A stretch of DNA of 64,000 bases, taken from contig JAITGL010000032.1 in NCBI GenBank assembly GCA_031280645.1, forward strand, positions 1 to 64,000. The letters are read 5' to 3'. Numbering within the stretch: the first letter of the stretch is position 1; the number at the start of each line of letters is the position of its first letter. Below the pieces are notes generated by a model. It ran no database searches, was not told the DNA's origin, and saw nothing but the letters and a program-made list of their open reading frames with translations. The DNA is from Tannerellaceae bacterium. Lineage in GTDB: Bacteria; Bacteroidota; Bacteroidia; Bacteroidales; Tannerellaceae. A program made the position numbers and the translations under genes. This document shows, in pieces, positions 26,162 to 35,324 of this stretch.

Positions 26162-26219
26162 CCCGCCGCGCGAGGCTCCCAACAAAGTGCATTATCCCCC
26201 TGAACGCGCGCGGGTTTTT
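26162..26219 (+). terminator. Terminator after murF-alr
   Basis: CCCGCCGCGCG (26162-26172) pairs with CGCGCGCGGG (26205-26214) with one bulge, followed by TTTTT. Confidence 0.65.
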
Positions 26220-26244
26220 ACGGCGGGGTTCCCGCAGTGGCTCC

Positions 26245-26590
26245 CTCAATTGAGGCAATCCCCGCAGAAGGCAAATGGGGGTTTTCTCAATTGATTTTTT
26301 TGAAAAACGAGGCAAACGGGCAAAAACTCAATTGAGTTTTTGCCCGCAGAAAGCAAATGGAGGCTTTCTCAATTGAGTATTTTAATAATCAAACAAAACG
26401 GCCTTTTTCTCAATTGAGTTTGTTGAAAAAATGAGGCAAATGGAGGCTTTACTCCATTGATATTTTACCAATCTAACGCAAATGGGCGGAAACTCAATTG
26501 AGTTTGTTGAAAAAACGAGACAAATGGGCAAAAACTCAATTGAGTTTTTCATCAAAAGATTTCAGTGGGGATTTACTCAATTGAGTTTTT
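26245..26590. repeat. Tandem array 4: nine 41-bp units, core CTCAATTGAG
   Basis: The self-complementary decamer CTCAATTGAG (or one-base variants) starts at 26245, 26286, 26327, 26368, 26409, 26452, 26493, 26535 and 26576. Spacing is 41 bp, with 43 and 42 at two places. Linkers share CAAATGG and poly-A/T tracts. Lies between the murF-alr terminator and the pepP promoter; noncoding. Confidence 0.95.
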
Positions 26591-26718
26591 GGAAAAATGA
26601 TTAATCGCGAGGAAACTCACGCGAGGATCCGGCGGCCGCGGCTGCCTTATCCTCCCCCCGCAAGTAACTTTTAGCCACCCGCAGGCCTGATGCGGAGCAT
26701 ATCTCCCGCCAATTCTTT

Positions 26719-26726
26719 TATCTTTG
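26719..26726 (+). promoter_or_regulatory. -7 box of the aminopeptidase P promoter
   Basis: TATCTTTG, 27 bases before the ATG at 26753. Confidence 0.55.
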
Positions 26727-26752
26727 CCGGACTATCTTAAATCATTATTTAT

Positions 26753-28540
26753 ATGCAGAATTTACCGAAAGAAAAAATTGCAGCCCTGCGCGCCTTGATG
26801 GCCGAGCGCGGGCTTAAAGCGTATCTGATTCCGAGTTCGGATCCGCACATGAGCGAGTATGTTCCCCGGCGCTGGGAGGCGCGACAGTGGATTTCGGGCT
26901 TTACGGGCTCGGCCGGAACGGTGGCTGTTTTTGCCGCCGGCGCAGGCTTGTGGACAGATTCGCGCTACTTCCTCCAGGCCGGGGAACAGCTTGAGGGGTC
27001 GGGAATAGAGCTGTTCAGGATGGGATTGCCGGGCGTGCCGTCGCTCGTTGGGTTCCTGCTCGATAACCTTGAGCCTGGCGATACGGTGGGCCTCGACGGA
27101 AATACCTACCCGGCCTCGGCCGCCGAAGATCTTGAACGGAAGCTGGCCGAACGCGGCCTGAGCCTTAATACCTCCTGCGACCTTGTTGGGGAGATATGGA
27201 CAGACAGGCCGCAATTGCCGCAGGGCGTTATATTTGAACATCCGCTTGAACTGGCCGGAAGCTCGTCGGCCTCGAAGATAAGAGCCGTGATAGAGCAGTT
27301 AAACCGCGAAGGGGCCGACGGCCTGCTGCTGTGCGCGCTCGACGATATAGCCTGGACGCTGAATATCCGCGGGAGCGACGTGCCTTATAACCCGGTGGCC
27401 GTGTGTTTCGCTTTCATCTCCGATAAAGAGAAAATTCTTTTTATCGAGCCCGGCAAGCTGACAGCCGAAATAGCCGACCGGCTTATGGACGACGACGTAA
27501 CCCCGGCCGATTACAACCTCGCCGCTAAATTCCTGTCAAGCCTGCCCGCCGGATATTCGCTTATGCTCGACAAGAACAAAACGAACGCCGCGCTGTTCAA
27601 GGCCATCCCACCGGGCTGCCGCGTTATCAACGGAATCACCCCCGCCAGTCATCTCAAAAGCATTAAGAGCCCGGCGGAGCTTGCCGGCTTTGCCAATGCC
27701 CTGATAAAAGACGGGGTGGCCCTTACCCGCTTTTATATGTGGCTCGAAGAAGCGATGAAGAAAGGAGAGCCGCTAACCGAAACCGGCTTGGCCGAAAAGC
27801 TGTCGGAGCTCCGCGCCGCCCAGCCCCTCTACGTGTCCGACAGCTTCCCCACAATATGCGGGTACGGCGCCCACGGGGCCGTTGTACACTATCATGCAAC
27901 GCCCGAAACCGACGCCGCGATCCAGCCCCAGGGCCTGCTGCTTATGGACTCCGGCGCGCAATACCAGGACGGCACAACCGACATTACCCGCACCATAGCC
28001 TTAGGCCCCGTAACCGAAGCCATGCGCAAAGACTTTACCCGCGTGCTGAAAGGCCACATCAGCCTTGCCAAATGCCGCTTCCCCGAAGGAACAAGGGGCT
28101 CGCAGATCGACGTCCTGGCCCGCAAAGCCCTTTGGGACGCCGGCATAAATTACCTCCACGGAACCGGCCACGGCATCGGGTACTTCCTTAACGTTCACGA
28201 AGGCCCGCAGAGCATCCGCATGGAAGAAAACCCCGCTCCGCTCCGCCCCGGCATGGTGATGAGCAACGAGCCCGCAATGTACCGCGCCGGCGAGTACGGC
28301 ATAAGAACCGAAAACATGATTGCCGTGCGCGTTGATATCGAAACCGGATACGGCCGCTTCCTTGCCTTCGACACCCTCACCCTTTGCTACATTGATTCAA
28401 CCCTTGTCGAACCTTCAATGCTGTCTGCCCGCGAGCAGGCGTGGCTCAATAATTACCACCGCGAGGTGTTCGAGAAGCTTTCGCCTTATCTGTCCGAAGC
28501 GGAAAGGGAGTGGCTGAAGGATAAAACCATGCCCGTTTAA
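26753..28540 (+). CDS. Xaa-Pro aminopeptidase (M24B, three-domain type)
   Basis: A 595-residue cytoplasmic metallopeptidase that removes an N-terminal residue before proline. It has two creatinase-like N-terminal domains and a C-terminal pita-bread fold. Metal ligands are visible: the two Asp in MDSGAQYQDGTTDITR, His in GTGHGIGYFLNVHEGP, Glu in SNEPAMYR and Glu in GIRTENM. Length matches the long eukaryote-like AMPP subfamily typical of Bacteroidetes rather than the 440-residue E. coli PepP. No signal peptide. The carbonic-anhydrase-like gene follows after 10 bases. Confidence 0.94.
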   Translation: MQNLPKEKIAALRALMAERGLKAYLIPSSDPHMSEYVPRRWEARQWISGFTGSAGTVAVFAAGAGLWTDSRYFLQAGEQLEGSGIELFRMGLPGVPSLVGFLLDNLEPGDTVGLDGNTYPASAAEDLERKLAERGLSLNTSCDLVGEIWTDRPQLPQGVIFEHPLELAGSSSASKIRAVIEQLNREGADGLLLCALDDIAWTLNIRGSDVPYNPVAVCFAFISDKEKILFIEPGKLTAEIADRLMDDDVTPADYNLAAKFLSSLPAGYSLMLDKNKTNAALFKAIPPGCRVINGITPASHLKSIKSPAELAGFANALIKDGVALTRFYMWLEEAMKKGEPLTETGLAEKLSELRAAQPLYVSDSFPTICGYGAHGAVVHYHATPETDAAIQPQGLLLMDSGAQYQDGTTDITRTIALGPVTEAMRKDFTRVLKGHISLAKCRFPEGTRGSQIDVLARKALWDAGINYLHGTGHGIGYFLNVHEGPQSIRMEENPAPLRPGMVMSNEPAMYRAGEYGIRTENMIAVRVDIETGYGRFLAFDTLTLCYIDSTLVEPSMLSAREQAWLNNYHREVFEKLSPYLSEAEREWLKDKTMPV

Positions 28541-28550
28541 TTCTCCCTCC

Positions 28551-29087
28551 ATGGCTCTTATAAAATCGGTAAGGGGATTTACTCCGCAGATAGGCCCCGA
28601 TACATACTTGGCCGAAACGGCGGTAGCGATAGGCGACGTGGTTATCGGCAGCGGATGCAGCATTTGGTTCGGCGCCGTGCTCAGGGGCGACGTTAACTCG
28701 ATCCGGATAGGCAACGGCGTTAATATCCAGGACGGCTCCGTGCTGCATACGCTTTATGAAAAGTCGACCGTAGAGATTGAAGACAACGTTTCGATAGGCC
28801 ACAACGTAACCGTTCACGGCGCCAGGATATGCGCAGGCGCCTTGATAGGCATGGGAGCCGTTGTGCTCGACCATGCGGTGATAGGCGAAGGGGCGATAAT
28901 TGCCGCCGGATCGGTTGTGCTGAGCGGAACGCAGGTCGAACCCGGAAGCATATACGCCGGAGTTCCCGCCAAATTTGTGAAAAAAGTAGACCCTGAACAG
29001 GCTAAGGAGATAAACCTGAAGATAGCTTATAATTACCGCTTCTATGCTTCGTGGTATGATAAGGAGCAGGATAAGATAGAAGATTAA
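28551..29087 (+). CDS. Gamma-carbonic anhydrase-like hexapeptide-repeat protein
   Basis: A 178-residue left-handed beta-helix protein made of hexapeptide turns (IGDVVIGSGCSIW, IGHNVTVHGARI, IGEGAIIAAGSVV). The three His expected to bind metal are in SVLHTLY, IGHN and VHGA. It belongs to the YrdA/PaaY/CamH group; carbonic anhydrase activity is not established for many members. Ends with a short helical tail (NYRFYASWYDKEQDK). Probably co-transcribed with pepP; strong terminator downstream. Confidence 0.9.
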   Translation: MALIKSVRGFTPQIGPDTYLAETAVAIGDVVIGSGCSIWFGAVLRGDVNSIRIGNGVNIQDGSVLHTLYEKSTVEIEDNVSIGHNVTVHGARICAGALIGMGAVVLDHAVIGEGAIIAAGSVVLSGTQVEPGSIYAGVPAKFVKKVDPEQAKEINLKIAYNYRFYASWYDKEQDKIED

Positions 29088-29104
29088 GGTATGGATATCG
29101 GATG

Positions 29105-29138
29105 CCCGCAGAGAGGAACGCTTTCTGCGGGTTTTTTT
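29105..29138 (+). terminator. Terminator after the gamma-CA gene
   Basis: CCCGCAGA (29105-29112) pairs with TCTGCGGG (29124-29131), then seven T. The 220 bases to the next gene show no clear promoter or repeat. Confidence 0.85.
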
Positions 29139-29359
29139 AGTCCGTCGGGGTTCAATGGGGTTTTCATTGCGCTCGGCTAAGGCGCTTGAATGGTTGCGGG
29201 GGAGAGGCTTGTATTGGTTTGAAGGGGCTTCGTGTTTATAACTTGTTGAGAATTGCGGGCGTGAAATTGCCTGATATTTAACGAATGATATGTTATTTTA
29301 CTCTCACAATGAACAAAAAAACTACATGAATAATTGCTAAACTAAACCCGGAGTAAAAA

Positions 29360-30928
29360 ATGTACACGAAAACCTTTTGTTATTCGCACATTACGGCAGC
29401 CCTTGCATTCATCGCGCTCGCCGTGGGATGCGCTTCCGAGGAAATATCCCTTGAAAGCGTAGCAACGACCAAGTCGGTACAAGTAGGAGCCCCTACTTAC
29501 GCCACAATCAACATCGAGTTAAACGAGCCGGTCACCAAAAGCGGTCCGGTTAGCGACGAAGCCGAATCGGATTCCATTTACAGCATCCGCATCCTTATGT
29601 ACGGAGAGAAGCCGGAAGGCGAATGGATATGCGAATCTGATATCCTGGCCATGAATGCAGGCAACCGCACTGCAACCATCGAATCGTTTTCCGGCAAAAA
29701 GCGGATCCTCGTTATCGCTAACGATTACAACCGTCCTTGGAGATTCGACAACCAAACCGGTCGCACAATCGACGAGCTGGTATCAATGAAAACCGTAGGC
29801 GGATATCGCTTAGCCTCTAATGAAATCGACTTCGGATCGCCTTCTCTCGGCGGCGAGAACGCGTCTCCGATGAGCGACCTTGATTATGCGAGCATAACCG
29901 CACCCTTTGTTTTCAGCAACTCGCTTGCCGACAGCTCCAGCCTGAGGGAATTTAAGCCCGGCGTACCGTTCGATATCTCGATTGTCGGTAAAAACGGGGC
30001 CAGCGACAATCATTTCAAGATATACCTGAAAAGAAGTCTCTCGAAAGTGGCGGCGAGCTATAAAGGATCTACGTATCCCGTACCAACCGAAGACGGCAGC
30101 GGATTTCTCACCGATCTTTATTGGGGGATCAGAAACCAGAACCGGGCCGTAGCCCTCTTTGAGGTTCCCGGTCCCGAAGGCAAGCCCGTATCCCCATTCT
30201 TCAACGAACTCACCGGCTGGAACCTTTCCGACCTCGACGATATTTCGAGCTATCAACCCTTTTGGTGGAACGGCGAAGACGAGGCTGGCGATATAAGCAT
30301 CCCATTATCGTCGTCGATAGCTCCCAAGAAGTATTATTACGTTCCTGAAAATGCCAACCAGGTGCCGACGCCGGGCAATATCACCTGCATAACGGTAAAA
30401 GCCACCTTCACCCCCGCTCCCGGAACAGTTATCACCTCCTTCACCCACGATAACCTGTTCCGCAAAGTGGCGGATGTAACCCGCGGCGATATCGAGCAAG
30501 GCGCTACCTTCTACCGCCTTGCGGCAAAAGATGGAACTGATGCCGCCGCCATGCTGGCATTGCGCGGCGATACTCTGATAGGTAATATGAGCATCTTTAA
30601 AAATAAGTCGGACGCCCTGCGCATGGCCTATATCGCCGAAAACAAAGGATACGACGTAGGATTTGGCTCCATTTACACCCCAAAGTCGTTCATAGTAGAA
30701 ACATTCCAAAGCGGAATATGTTACTACCGGATGGATATACGAAACGGCTCGCGAGCATGGGTTGAGCGTAACAAAGCTTATCACGGCAGCATAATCTCAT
30801 TCCACGGCATAGGCAATGCAACAATTGCCCACAGCAACCTTAACCTCGCGAACAACGAAGCCGTATACCTTGGCGGTACAATAGAAGTGATCCCCTGGGA
30901 GGAAATCAGATTTGAAGATACCCTATAA
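29360..30928 (+). CDS. Fimbrillin-type (FimA/Mfa1-like) lipoprotein
   Basis: A 522-residue lipoprotein with lipobox ALAVGC (Cys about 24). The N-terminal domain has a beta-rich INIELNEPVTKSG stretch followed by SIRILMYG, typical of type V pilin N-terminal domains. The C-terminal domain carries CYYRMDIRNG, VERNKAYHGSIISFHGIGNA and a final TIEVIPWEE, the pattern of Mfa1-like major subunits (CYYxxxI, RNxxYxxxI, V-x-PW). Probable role: pilin or pilus tip/anchor assembled at the surface after lipidation and protease trimming. No anchor or usher-like gene is adjacent, so it may be a solitary tip-type subunit. A purine-rich GGAG precedes the ATG. A small gene follows three bases after its stop. Confidence 0.8.
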   Translation: MYTKTFCYSHITAALAFIALAVGCASEEISLESVATTKSVQVGAPTYATINIELNEPVTKSGPVSDEAESDSIYSIRILMYGEKPEGEWICESDILAMNAGNRTATIESFSGKKRILVIANDYNRPWRFDNQTGRTIDELVSMKTVGGYRLASNEIDFGSPSLGGENASPMSDLDYASITAPFVFSNSLADSSSLREFKPGVPFDISIVGKNGASDNHFKIYLKRSLSKVAASYKGSTYPVPTEDGSGFLTDLYWGIRNQNRAVALFEVPGPEGKPVSPFFNELTGWNLSDLDDISSYQPFWWNGEDEAGDISIPLSSSIAPKKYYYVPENANQVPTPGNITCITVKATFTPAPGTVITSFTHDNLFRKVADVTRGDIEQGATFYRLAAKDGTDAAAMLALRGDTLIGNMSIFKNKSDALRMAYIAENKGYDVGFGSIYTPKSFIVETFQSGICYYRMDIRNGSRAWVERNKAYHGSIISFHGIGNATIAHSNLNLANNEAVYLGGTIEVIPWEEIRFEDTL

Positions 30929-30931
30929 CTC

Positions 30932-31228
30932 ATGGGCAAGCGTGTCAACCTGCACGACTATATAGCCTATCGGCGTAAACTCTCGGAAATGACCGTCGAG
31001 CTTGACGACACGGCTGAGTATATATATTCGTGTATGGTTGACCTCGCCCTCGCCGGCAAATGGAAAGAATGGGCCGACTCGCATCCTTTAGGCATCGACT
31101 ATGAATTTACCGAGGATATGCTGATTGATACCGGCGACAGGTGTATAGAAGCTCTTGCCGACGTGCTTGATGCCTTGTATGATGCGATAGAAGTGTTTGC
31201 GTATGAGTCGGGAGATATGAAAGAGTAG
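30932..31228 (+). CDS. Small acidic protein of unknown function
   Basis: A 98-residue, strongly acidic, soluble, mostly helical product (LHDYIAYRRKLSEMTVELDD, then CIEALADVLDALYDAIEVFA). I do not recognise it. The ATG lies three bases after the stop of the fimbrillin-like gene, so co-translation is likely. No cysteine pairs, membrane segment or signal peptide. The position suggests an accessory of the fimbrial gene, but this is inference only. Confidence 0.6.
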   Translation: MGKRVNLHDYIAYRRKLSEMTVELDDTAEYIYSCMVDLALAGKWKEWADSHPLGIDYEFTEDMLIDTGDRCIEALADVLDALYDAIEVFAYESGDMKE

Positions 31229-31312
31229 AAGATCCTGTTATAAGGTTTCAAAGAAAGAGGCCGTCTCATATTCATTTTAACGCTGTTTTCTTCGGATACC
31301 TTGGGATTAAAC

Positions 31313-31777
31313 TCAAATATTCAATTCTCCGATACATTCTTTGATAATGTCGTATTCAAATCCTCGTCCTGCGGCAAAGCGGAATAGTTTCTCTCTGATT
31401 TCATGGTCGGAATTGCCGCGAATGGTTTTGAGTTTTGAGGATAAGAGGCGGGCAAGTATGGTTTTGTATTCGTGCGGGGCGATGGTTGCAAGAGCTTCTT
31501 CGATTATTTTGGAAGATATTTTTTTCCGTTGCAGCTCGTATGCTATGCGAATGCGGCCCCAGGCGTTGAATCTTAGCTTATCGGCGGTGAAGCTGCGGGC
31601 GTAGCGGGATTCGTTTATGAAGTTTTGGCTTTCGAGTTCAAAGACGATGCGCTCTATGGCGTCGGAGGGTAGGCCTGCGGAGGAGAGCTTGCGCTCAATG
31701 TCGGACGGGCATCGCTCGGCTGTTGAGCAGTAAGCGGCCATGCGGGAAAGGGCGGATGATTCGTTGGGGGCGTTCAC
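31313..31777 (-). CDS. recX: RecX-family regulator
   Basis: A 154-residue helical protein matching RecX, which binds RecA filaments and limits recombinase activity. Three-helix repeats are seen: ALSRMAAYCSTAERCPSDIE, then FINESRYARSFTADKLR, GRIRIAYELQRKKIS and the last repeat IREKLFRFAAGRGFEYD. It overlaps prmC by four bases and no recA is nearby. Convergent with the small acidic gene; no terminator hairpin is evident in the 84-base gap. Confidence 0.9.
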   Translation of the reverse strand: MNAPNESSALSRMAAYCSTAERCPSDIERKLSSAGLPSDAIERIVFELESQNFINESRYARSFTADKLRFNAWGRIRIAYELQRKKISSKIIEEALATIAPHEYKTILARLLSSKLKTIRGNSDHEIREKLFRFAAGRGFEYDIIKECIGELNI

Positions 31778-32628
31778 CGTTGGGCTTTGATGAAGCGGTT
31801 GTTGCCCGAAAGGTCGCGGATGAGCTCAATGTTTGTAAATCCTTCTTGCGATATGGCGAGGCTGGTTTCTTTGTAGAGGCGGGCGTTGATCTCGAACCAT
31901 AAAACTCCGCCGGGGCTTAATATTTGTTGCGCTAACTGCGTTATTGAGCGGTAAAAAACGAAAGGGTCGCTTATGGGTACGAACAAGGCCTTCCATGGTT
32001 CGTAAAGCATCACGTTGGGCTCCATTTCGTCTTTTTCGGATTGCTCTATATACGGCGGATTGCTCACGATAATGTTGTACGGGCCTCCGAGGAGATCAGC
32101 CAAGTGTTTGGTATCGCCCAGTATATCCGCTTCGATAAAGTTTATTGTTATATGATTGCGCTCGGCATTTTCTTTGGCCGTGGCTAAGGCTTTGGGCGAG
32201 ATGTCTACGGCGGCGACGTTTGAGTTGGGAATATATCGCGCCAAGGCTAAGCCTATGCAGCCGCTTCCGGTACCGATGTCGAGTATTTTAGGACTTTCAG
32301 CAACAGTTTCGGATATTATGCGGTGAGTCATTTCCTCTGTTTCGGGGCGGGGAATAAGCGTCGCGGGGTTTACGAGTATGGAAAGACCGTAAAATGGGGT
32401 TTTGCCGATGATGTACTGTATGGGCTCCCACGACCGAAGACGTTCGATAATGCTTCTTATCTCATCTGCTTGCGCTTCGGTGGGGCGCAGATTACGGTCG
32501 GCCTGGAAATGATAGGCTTCGAGACCGCATACATGAAAAATAATTCTCCGGGTAAGGCTGTGTACCTCGCCCGGAGGATAGATATCGCTTAGTGAATCTT
32601 TTATATAAGCGAGTATGGATTCGGTCAT
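31774..32628 (-). CDS. prmC: Release factor glutamine methyltransferase PrmC
   Basis: A 284-residue SAM-dependent enzyme that N5-methylates the Gln of the GGQ motif in RF1/RF2. The N-terminal helical RF-binding part is followed by the Rossmann fold with ILDIGTGSGCIGLALA (SAM) and the catalytic NPPYIEQSE. PRPETE precedes it as usual. The stop overlaps recX (ATGA). The start lies two bases downstream of the ackA stop on the same strand, so ackA-prmC-recX may be one transcript. Confidence 0.95.
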   Translation of the reverse strand: MTESILAYIKDSLSDIYPPGEVHSLTRRIIFHVCGLEAYHFQADRNLRPTEAQADEIRSIIERLRSWEPIQYIIGKTPFYGLSILVNPATLIPRPETEEMTHRIISETVAESPKILDIGTGSGCIGLALARYIPNSNVAAVDISPKALATAKENAERNHITINFIEADILGDTKHLADLLGGPYNIIVSNPPYIEQSEKDEMEPNVMLYEPWKALFVPISDPFVFYRSITQLAQQILSPGGVLWFEINARLYKETSLAISQEGFTNIELIRDLSGNNRFIKAQR

Positions 32629-32630
32629 GA

Positions 32631-33848
32631 TTAAGAGCTATGCCGGGCGGCTTCGCCCAGGACTTGCATTGTGTCGGATGCGATCATAAACTCCTCGTCG
32701 GTCGGGACAACAATAACCGTAACCGGGCTTTCAGCCTTGCTGATAACCATCTCGCGGCCTTTTACCTTTGAGTTGGTATCCTTATCGAGATAAATGCCCA
32801 TATATTCCATGGAAGAGCAAACCTCGTCGCGCGTGGTCCATTGGTTTTCGCCCACGCCGCCCGTGAAAACTAATATGTCGAGTCCTCCGAGGGCTGCGGC
32901 GTAGGCTCCGATGTACTTCTTGATTCGGTAATTGTAAACCTGCATTGCCGTTTGCGCCTTTTGATTCCCGTTGCTGATGGCCGCCTCAATCTCGCGCATA
33001 TCCGACGATACGCCTGAAAGGCCCATCATCCCGCTTTTCTTATTGATTAGGTTGTCGAGGCCTTGCCGGTCTAATTGTTCTTTTTCCATTATGTAGAGCA
33101 GCGCCCCGGCGTCGACGTCGCCGCATCTAGTGCCCATCAAAAGTCCTTCAACGGGAGTGAGCCCCATTGAGGTATCAATTGAAAGACCGTTTCGTATTGC
33201 GGTAAGCGATACGCCGTTGCCTATATGAGCAGTAATGATTTTCTGCTCGTTGTAAGGGCGTTTGATAATTTCGCAGGCTCGGGCTGCAACGTAACGGTGG
33301 CTTGTGCCGTGAAATCCGTACCGCCTTACGCCGTGCTTGGCGTACATTTCGTAAGGCAATCCGTACAGGTAAGCGTATTGAGGCATACTTTGGTGAAAAG
33401 CCGTGTCGAACACTCCAACTTGGGGCGCTCCCGGCAGCAGGGTTTGCATGGCGTATATTCCCTTGAGGTTTGGAGGATTGTGAAGGGGAGCCAAGGCGCT
33501 GCACTCTTCTAACTTGGCAATTACTTCGGGAGTAATGGCTGCGCTTTGGCAAAAAGCCTCGGCTCCGTGCACCACGCGATGCCCAACTGCGTCGATCTCG
33601 TCAAACGATTTTATACATCCGTATTTATCATCCTTAAGTGTACTGAGGATGAACTCAATCGCGGCGGTATGCTCAGGCAGGTTACGGTTAATTTCTAACT
33701 TTTTCCCGTCGGGTAATGTGATTTTAAGGAAAGAGCCAGGGAGACCCAGCTTTTCAACGCCGCCTTGCGCCAACGGCTGTCCGCTTTCCATGTCGAACAG
33801 CTTGTACTTTACGGATGAACTTCCGCAGTTTAAAACAAGTATCTTCAT
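32631..33848 (-). CDS. ackA: Acetate kinase
   Basis: A 405-residue enzyme transferring phosphate between acetyl-phosphate and ADP, yielding ATP and acetate. Motifs: LVLNCGSSSVKYKLFD at the N-terminus, GHRVVHG, RRYGFHGTSHRYVA with the active-site His, the adenine-binding TAHIGNGVSLTAI, and DILVFTGGVGENQ. It forms the fermentative acetate pathway with pta, upstream on the same strand but separated by 297 bases in which I see no gene or clear promoter. Confidence 0.97.
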   Translation of the reverse strand: MKILVLNCGSSSVKYKLFDMESGQPLAQGGVEKLGLPGSFLKITLPDGKKLEINRNLPEHTAAIEFILSTLKDDKYGCIKSFDEIDAVGHRVVHGAEAFCQSAAITPEVIAKLEECSALAPLHNPPNLKGIYAMQTLLPGAPQVGVFDTAFHQSMPQYAYLYGLPYEMYAKHGVRRYGFHGTSHRYVAARACEIIKRPYNEQKIITAHIGNGVSLTAIRNGLSIDTSMGLTPVEGLLMGTRCGDVDAGALLYIMEKEQLDRQGLDNLINKKSGMMGLSGVSSDMREIEAAISNGNQKAQTAMQVYNYRIKKYIGAYAAALGGLDILVFTGGVGENQWTTRDEVCSSMEYMGIYLDKDTNSKVKGREMVISKAESPVTVIVVPTDEEFMIASDTMQVLGEAARHSS

Positions 33849-34145
33849 TATAGTATATATTTTATTAAAGGATTAAATCTGCATTAATCATAGGGAATAA
33901 AGTATTTCACCGGACCGTCAACGCCCGTTTTAATCGGTAGCGTATCCTACGTGAAAGTTTTTAGAGTAGCGGTACATGTATGGAAGCTTACTGCTCGCCG
34001 CCGGGAAGGCTCTGTATACATACGAAAGGTTATCAAAATTAGTTGGTAAGCTTGTGGGCGCGTACATTTATGTGGTGCGGTAATTCTTATGTAAAATAAT
34101 TCTTTTCAAATGTAGCGTATAATGATGAATAGCGCTTACATATTT

Positions 34146-35168
34146 TTATGACGCGCTTGCTCCGGCCTTAATCCCGATTGCCTGATTAGCGGATATTGCT
34201 GCCATCTTATAGATATCGTCGGCCGAGCATCCCCTCGACAAATCATTCACCGGCGCTCCCATGCCTTGAAGGATCGGCCCCACGGCTTCGGCTTCGCCGA
34301 GCCTTTCAACGAGCTTGTAAGCTATATTCCCAACTTCGAGCGAGGGGAATACGAGTACATTGGCCCTTCCGGCAATGGCGCTGCCTGGAGCTTTCCTGCC
34401 GCCTATTTCGGGAACCAGCGCGGCGTCGGTTTGCATCTCGCCGTCGATCTGCAATTGCGGATCGAGCTCTCGCGCAATCTTTACGGCTTCAATAACCTTG
34501 TCGACAACAGGATGTGAAGCACTTCCCTTTGTAGAAAAGCTAAGCATCGCAACCCGTGGTTCAAAGTGGGCGATAGATCGTGTGGTGCGGGCAGTGAGTA
34601 CGGCAATTTCGGCCAGCTCGGCGGCGGTTGGATTGGGGATAACGGCGCAATCGGCAAATACCAGCAATCCTTTTTCGCCGTAATTGTTCGTTTTGGTAAA
34701 CATCAGGTAGGCTCCCGACACGCTGCTTATTCCGGGCTGCGTTTTTATGATTTGTAAGGCGGGGCGGAGTACGTCGCCTGTGGTATTTTGTGCTCCAGCT
34801 ATCTCTCCGTCGGCATCGCCGGCTTTTATCATTAGGCATCCGATGTAAAGCGGATTTTTGGCAAGGGCGGCGGCTTTGTCGGAGGTCATGCCTTTGGCTT
34901 TGCGGAGGTTGTAAAGTAGCTCGGCGTAGGCGTTCGTTTTTGGGTAGTTGAGAGGATCGAGAAGCTCGGCTTTCGGGATGTGTTTCAGTCCTCTTTCCTC
35001 TGCGGCTCGGAGGATCGCGCCGGGATTGCCGATAAGGATAAGGTTAACTACGCTGTCGGCTAAGAGGCGGTTGGCGGCGAGCAATGTTCGTTCTTCGGTT
35101 CCTTCGGGGAATACGATACGTTGCTTATTAGCTGCGGCACGCGCAATAATATTTTGCATTAATTCCAT
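34146..35168 (-). CDS. pta: Phosphate acetyltransferase
   Basis: A 340-residue short-form Pta (catalytic PTA_PTB domain only, no N-terminal DRTGG regulatory part), exchanging CoA for phosphate on acetyl-CoA. Motifs: [31 protein letters not shown], and [16 protein letters not shown], then [17 protein letters not shown] near the C-terminus. It works with ackA in substrate-level phosphorylation. A promoter with TATATTTG lies upstream. Confidence 0.97.
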   Translation of the reverse strand: MELMQNIIARAAANKQRIVFPEGTEERTLLAANRLLADSVVNLILIGNPGAILRAAEERGLKHIPKAELLDPLNYPKTNAYAELLYNLRKAKGMTSDKAAALAKNPLYIGCLMIKAGDADGEIAGAQNTTGDVLRPALQIIKTQPGISSVSGAYLMFTKTNNYGEKGLLVFADCAVIPNPTAAELAEIAVLTARTTRSIAHFEPRVAMLSFSTKGSASHPVVDKVIEAVKIARELDPQLQIDGEMQTDAALVPEIGGRKAPGSAIAGRANVLVFPSLEVGNIAYKLVERLGEAEAVGPILQGMGAPVNDLSRGCSADDIYKMAAISANQAIGIKAGASAS

Positions 35169-35214
35169 ACTCTTTTGATGATATTATTATGTTATTGGGG
35201 AATATTCGCCTTCA

Positions 35215-35248
35215 CAAATATAATGATTTGCAATATCGACTTTGCAAA
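35215..35248 (-). promoter_or_regulatory. pta promoter
   Basis: Minus strand TTTG (35248-35245), 22 bases, TATATTTG (35222-35215), about 46 bases before the pta ATG. Confidence 0.55.
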
Positions 35249-35324
35249 GAGGGTATGGGAAAGTGCTTGGGGGAATAAGTTTTTTAGAAGATTTAACAAC
35301 CTTAGTTGTCCCTTGCCCGGAGCT

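Noticed and set aside
26245..26590. CRISPR array
   Set aside because: Regular spacing suggested it, but linkers are similar to each other rather than unique spacers, the conserved part is only 10 bp, and no cas genes are in the window. The same reasoning applies to the other five arrays.
31250..31280. GAGGCCGTCTCAT-like sequence resembling an insertion-sequence end
   Set aside because: Only one short end-like motif, with no matching inverted partner, target duplication or transposase nearby.
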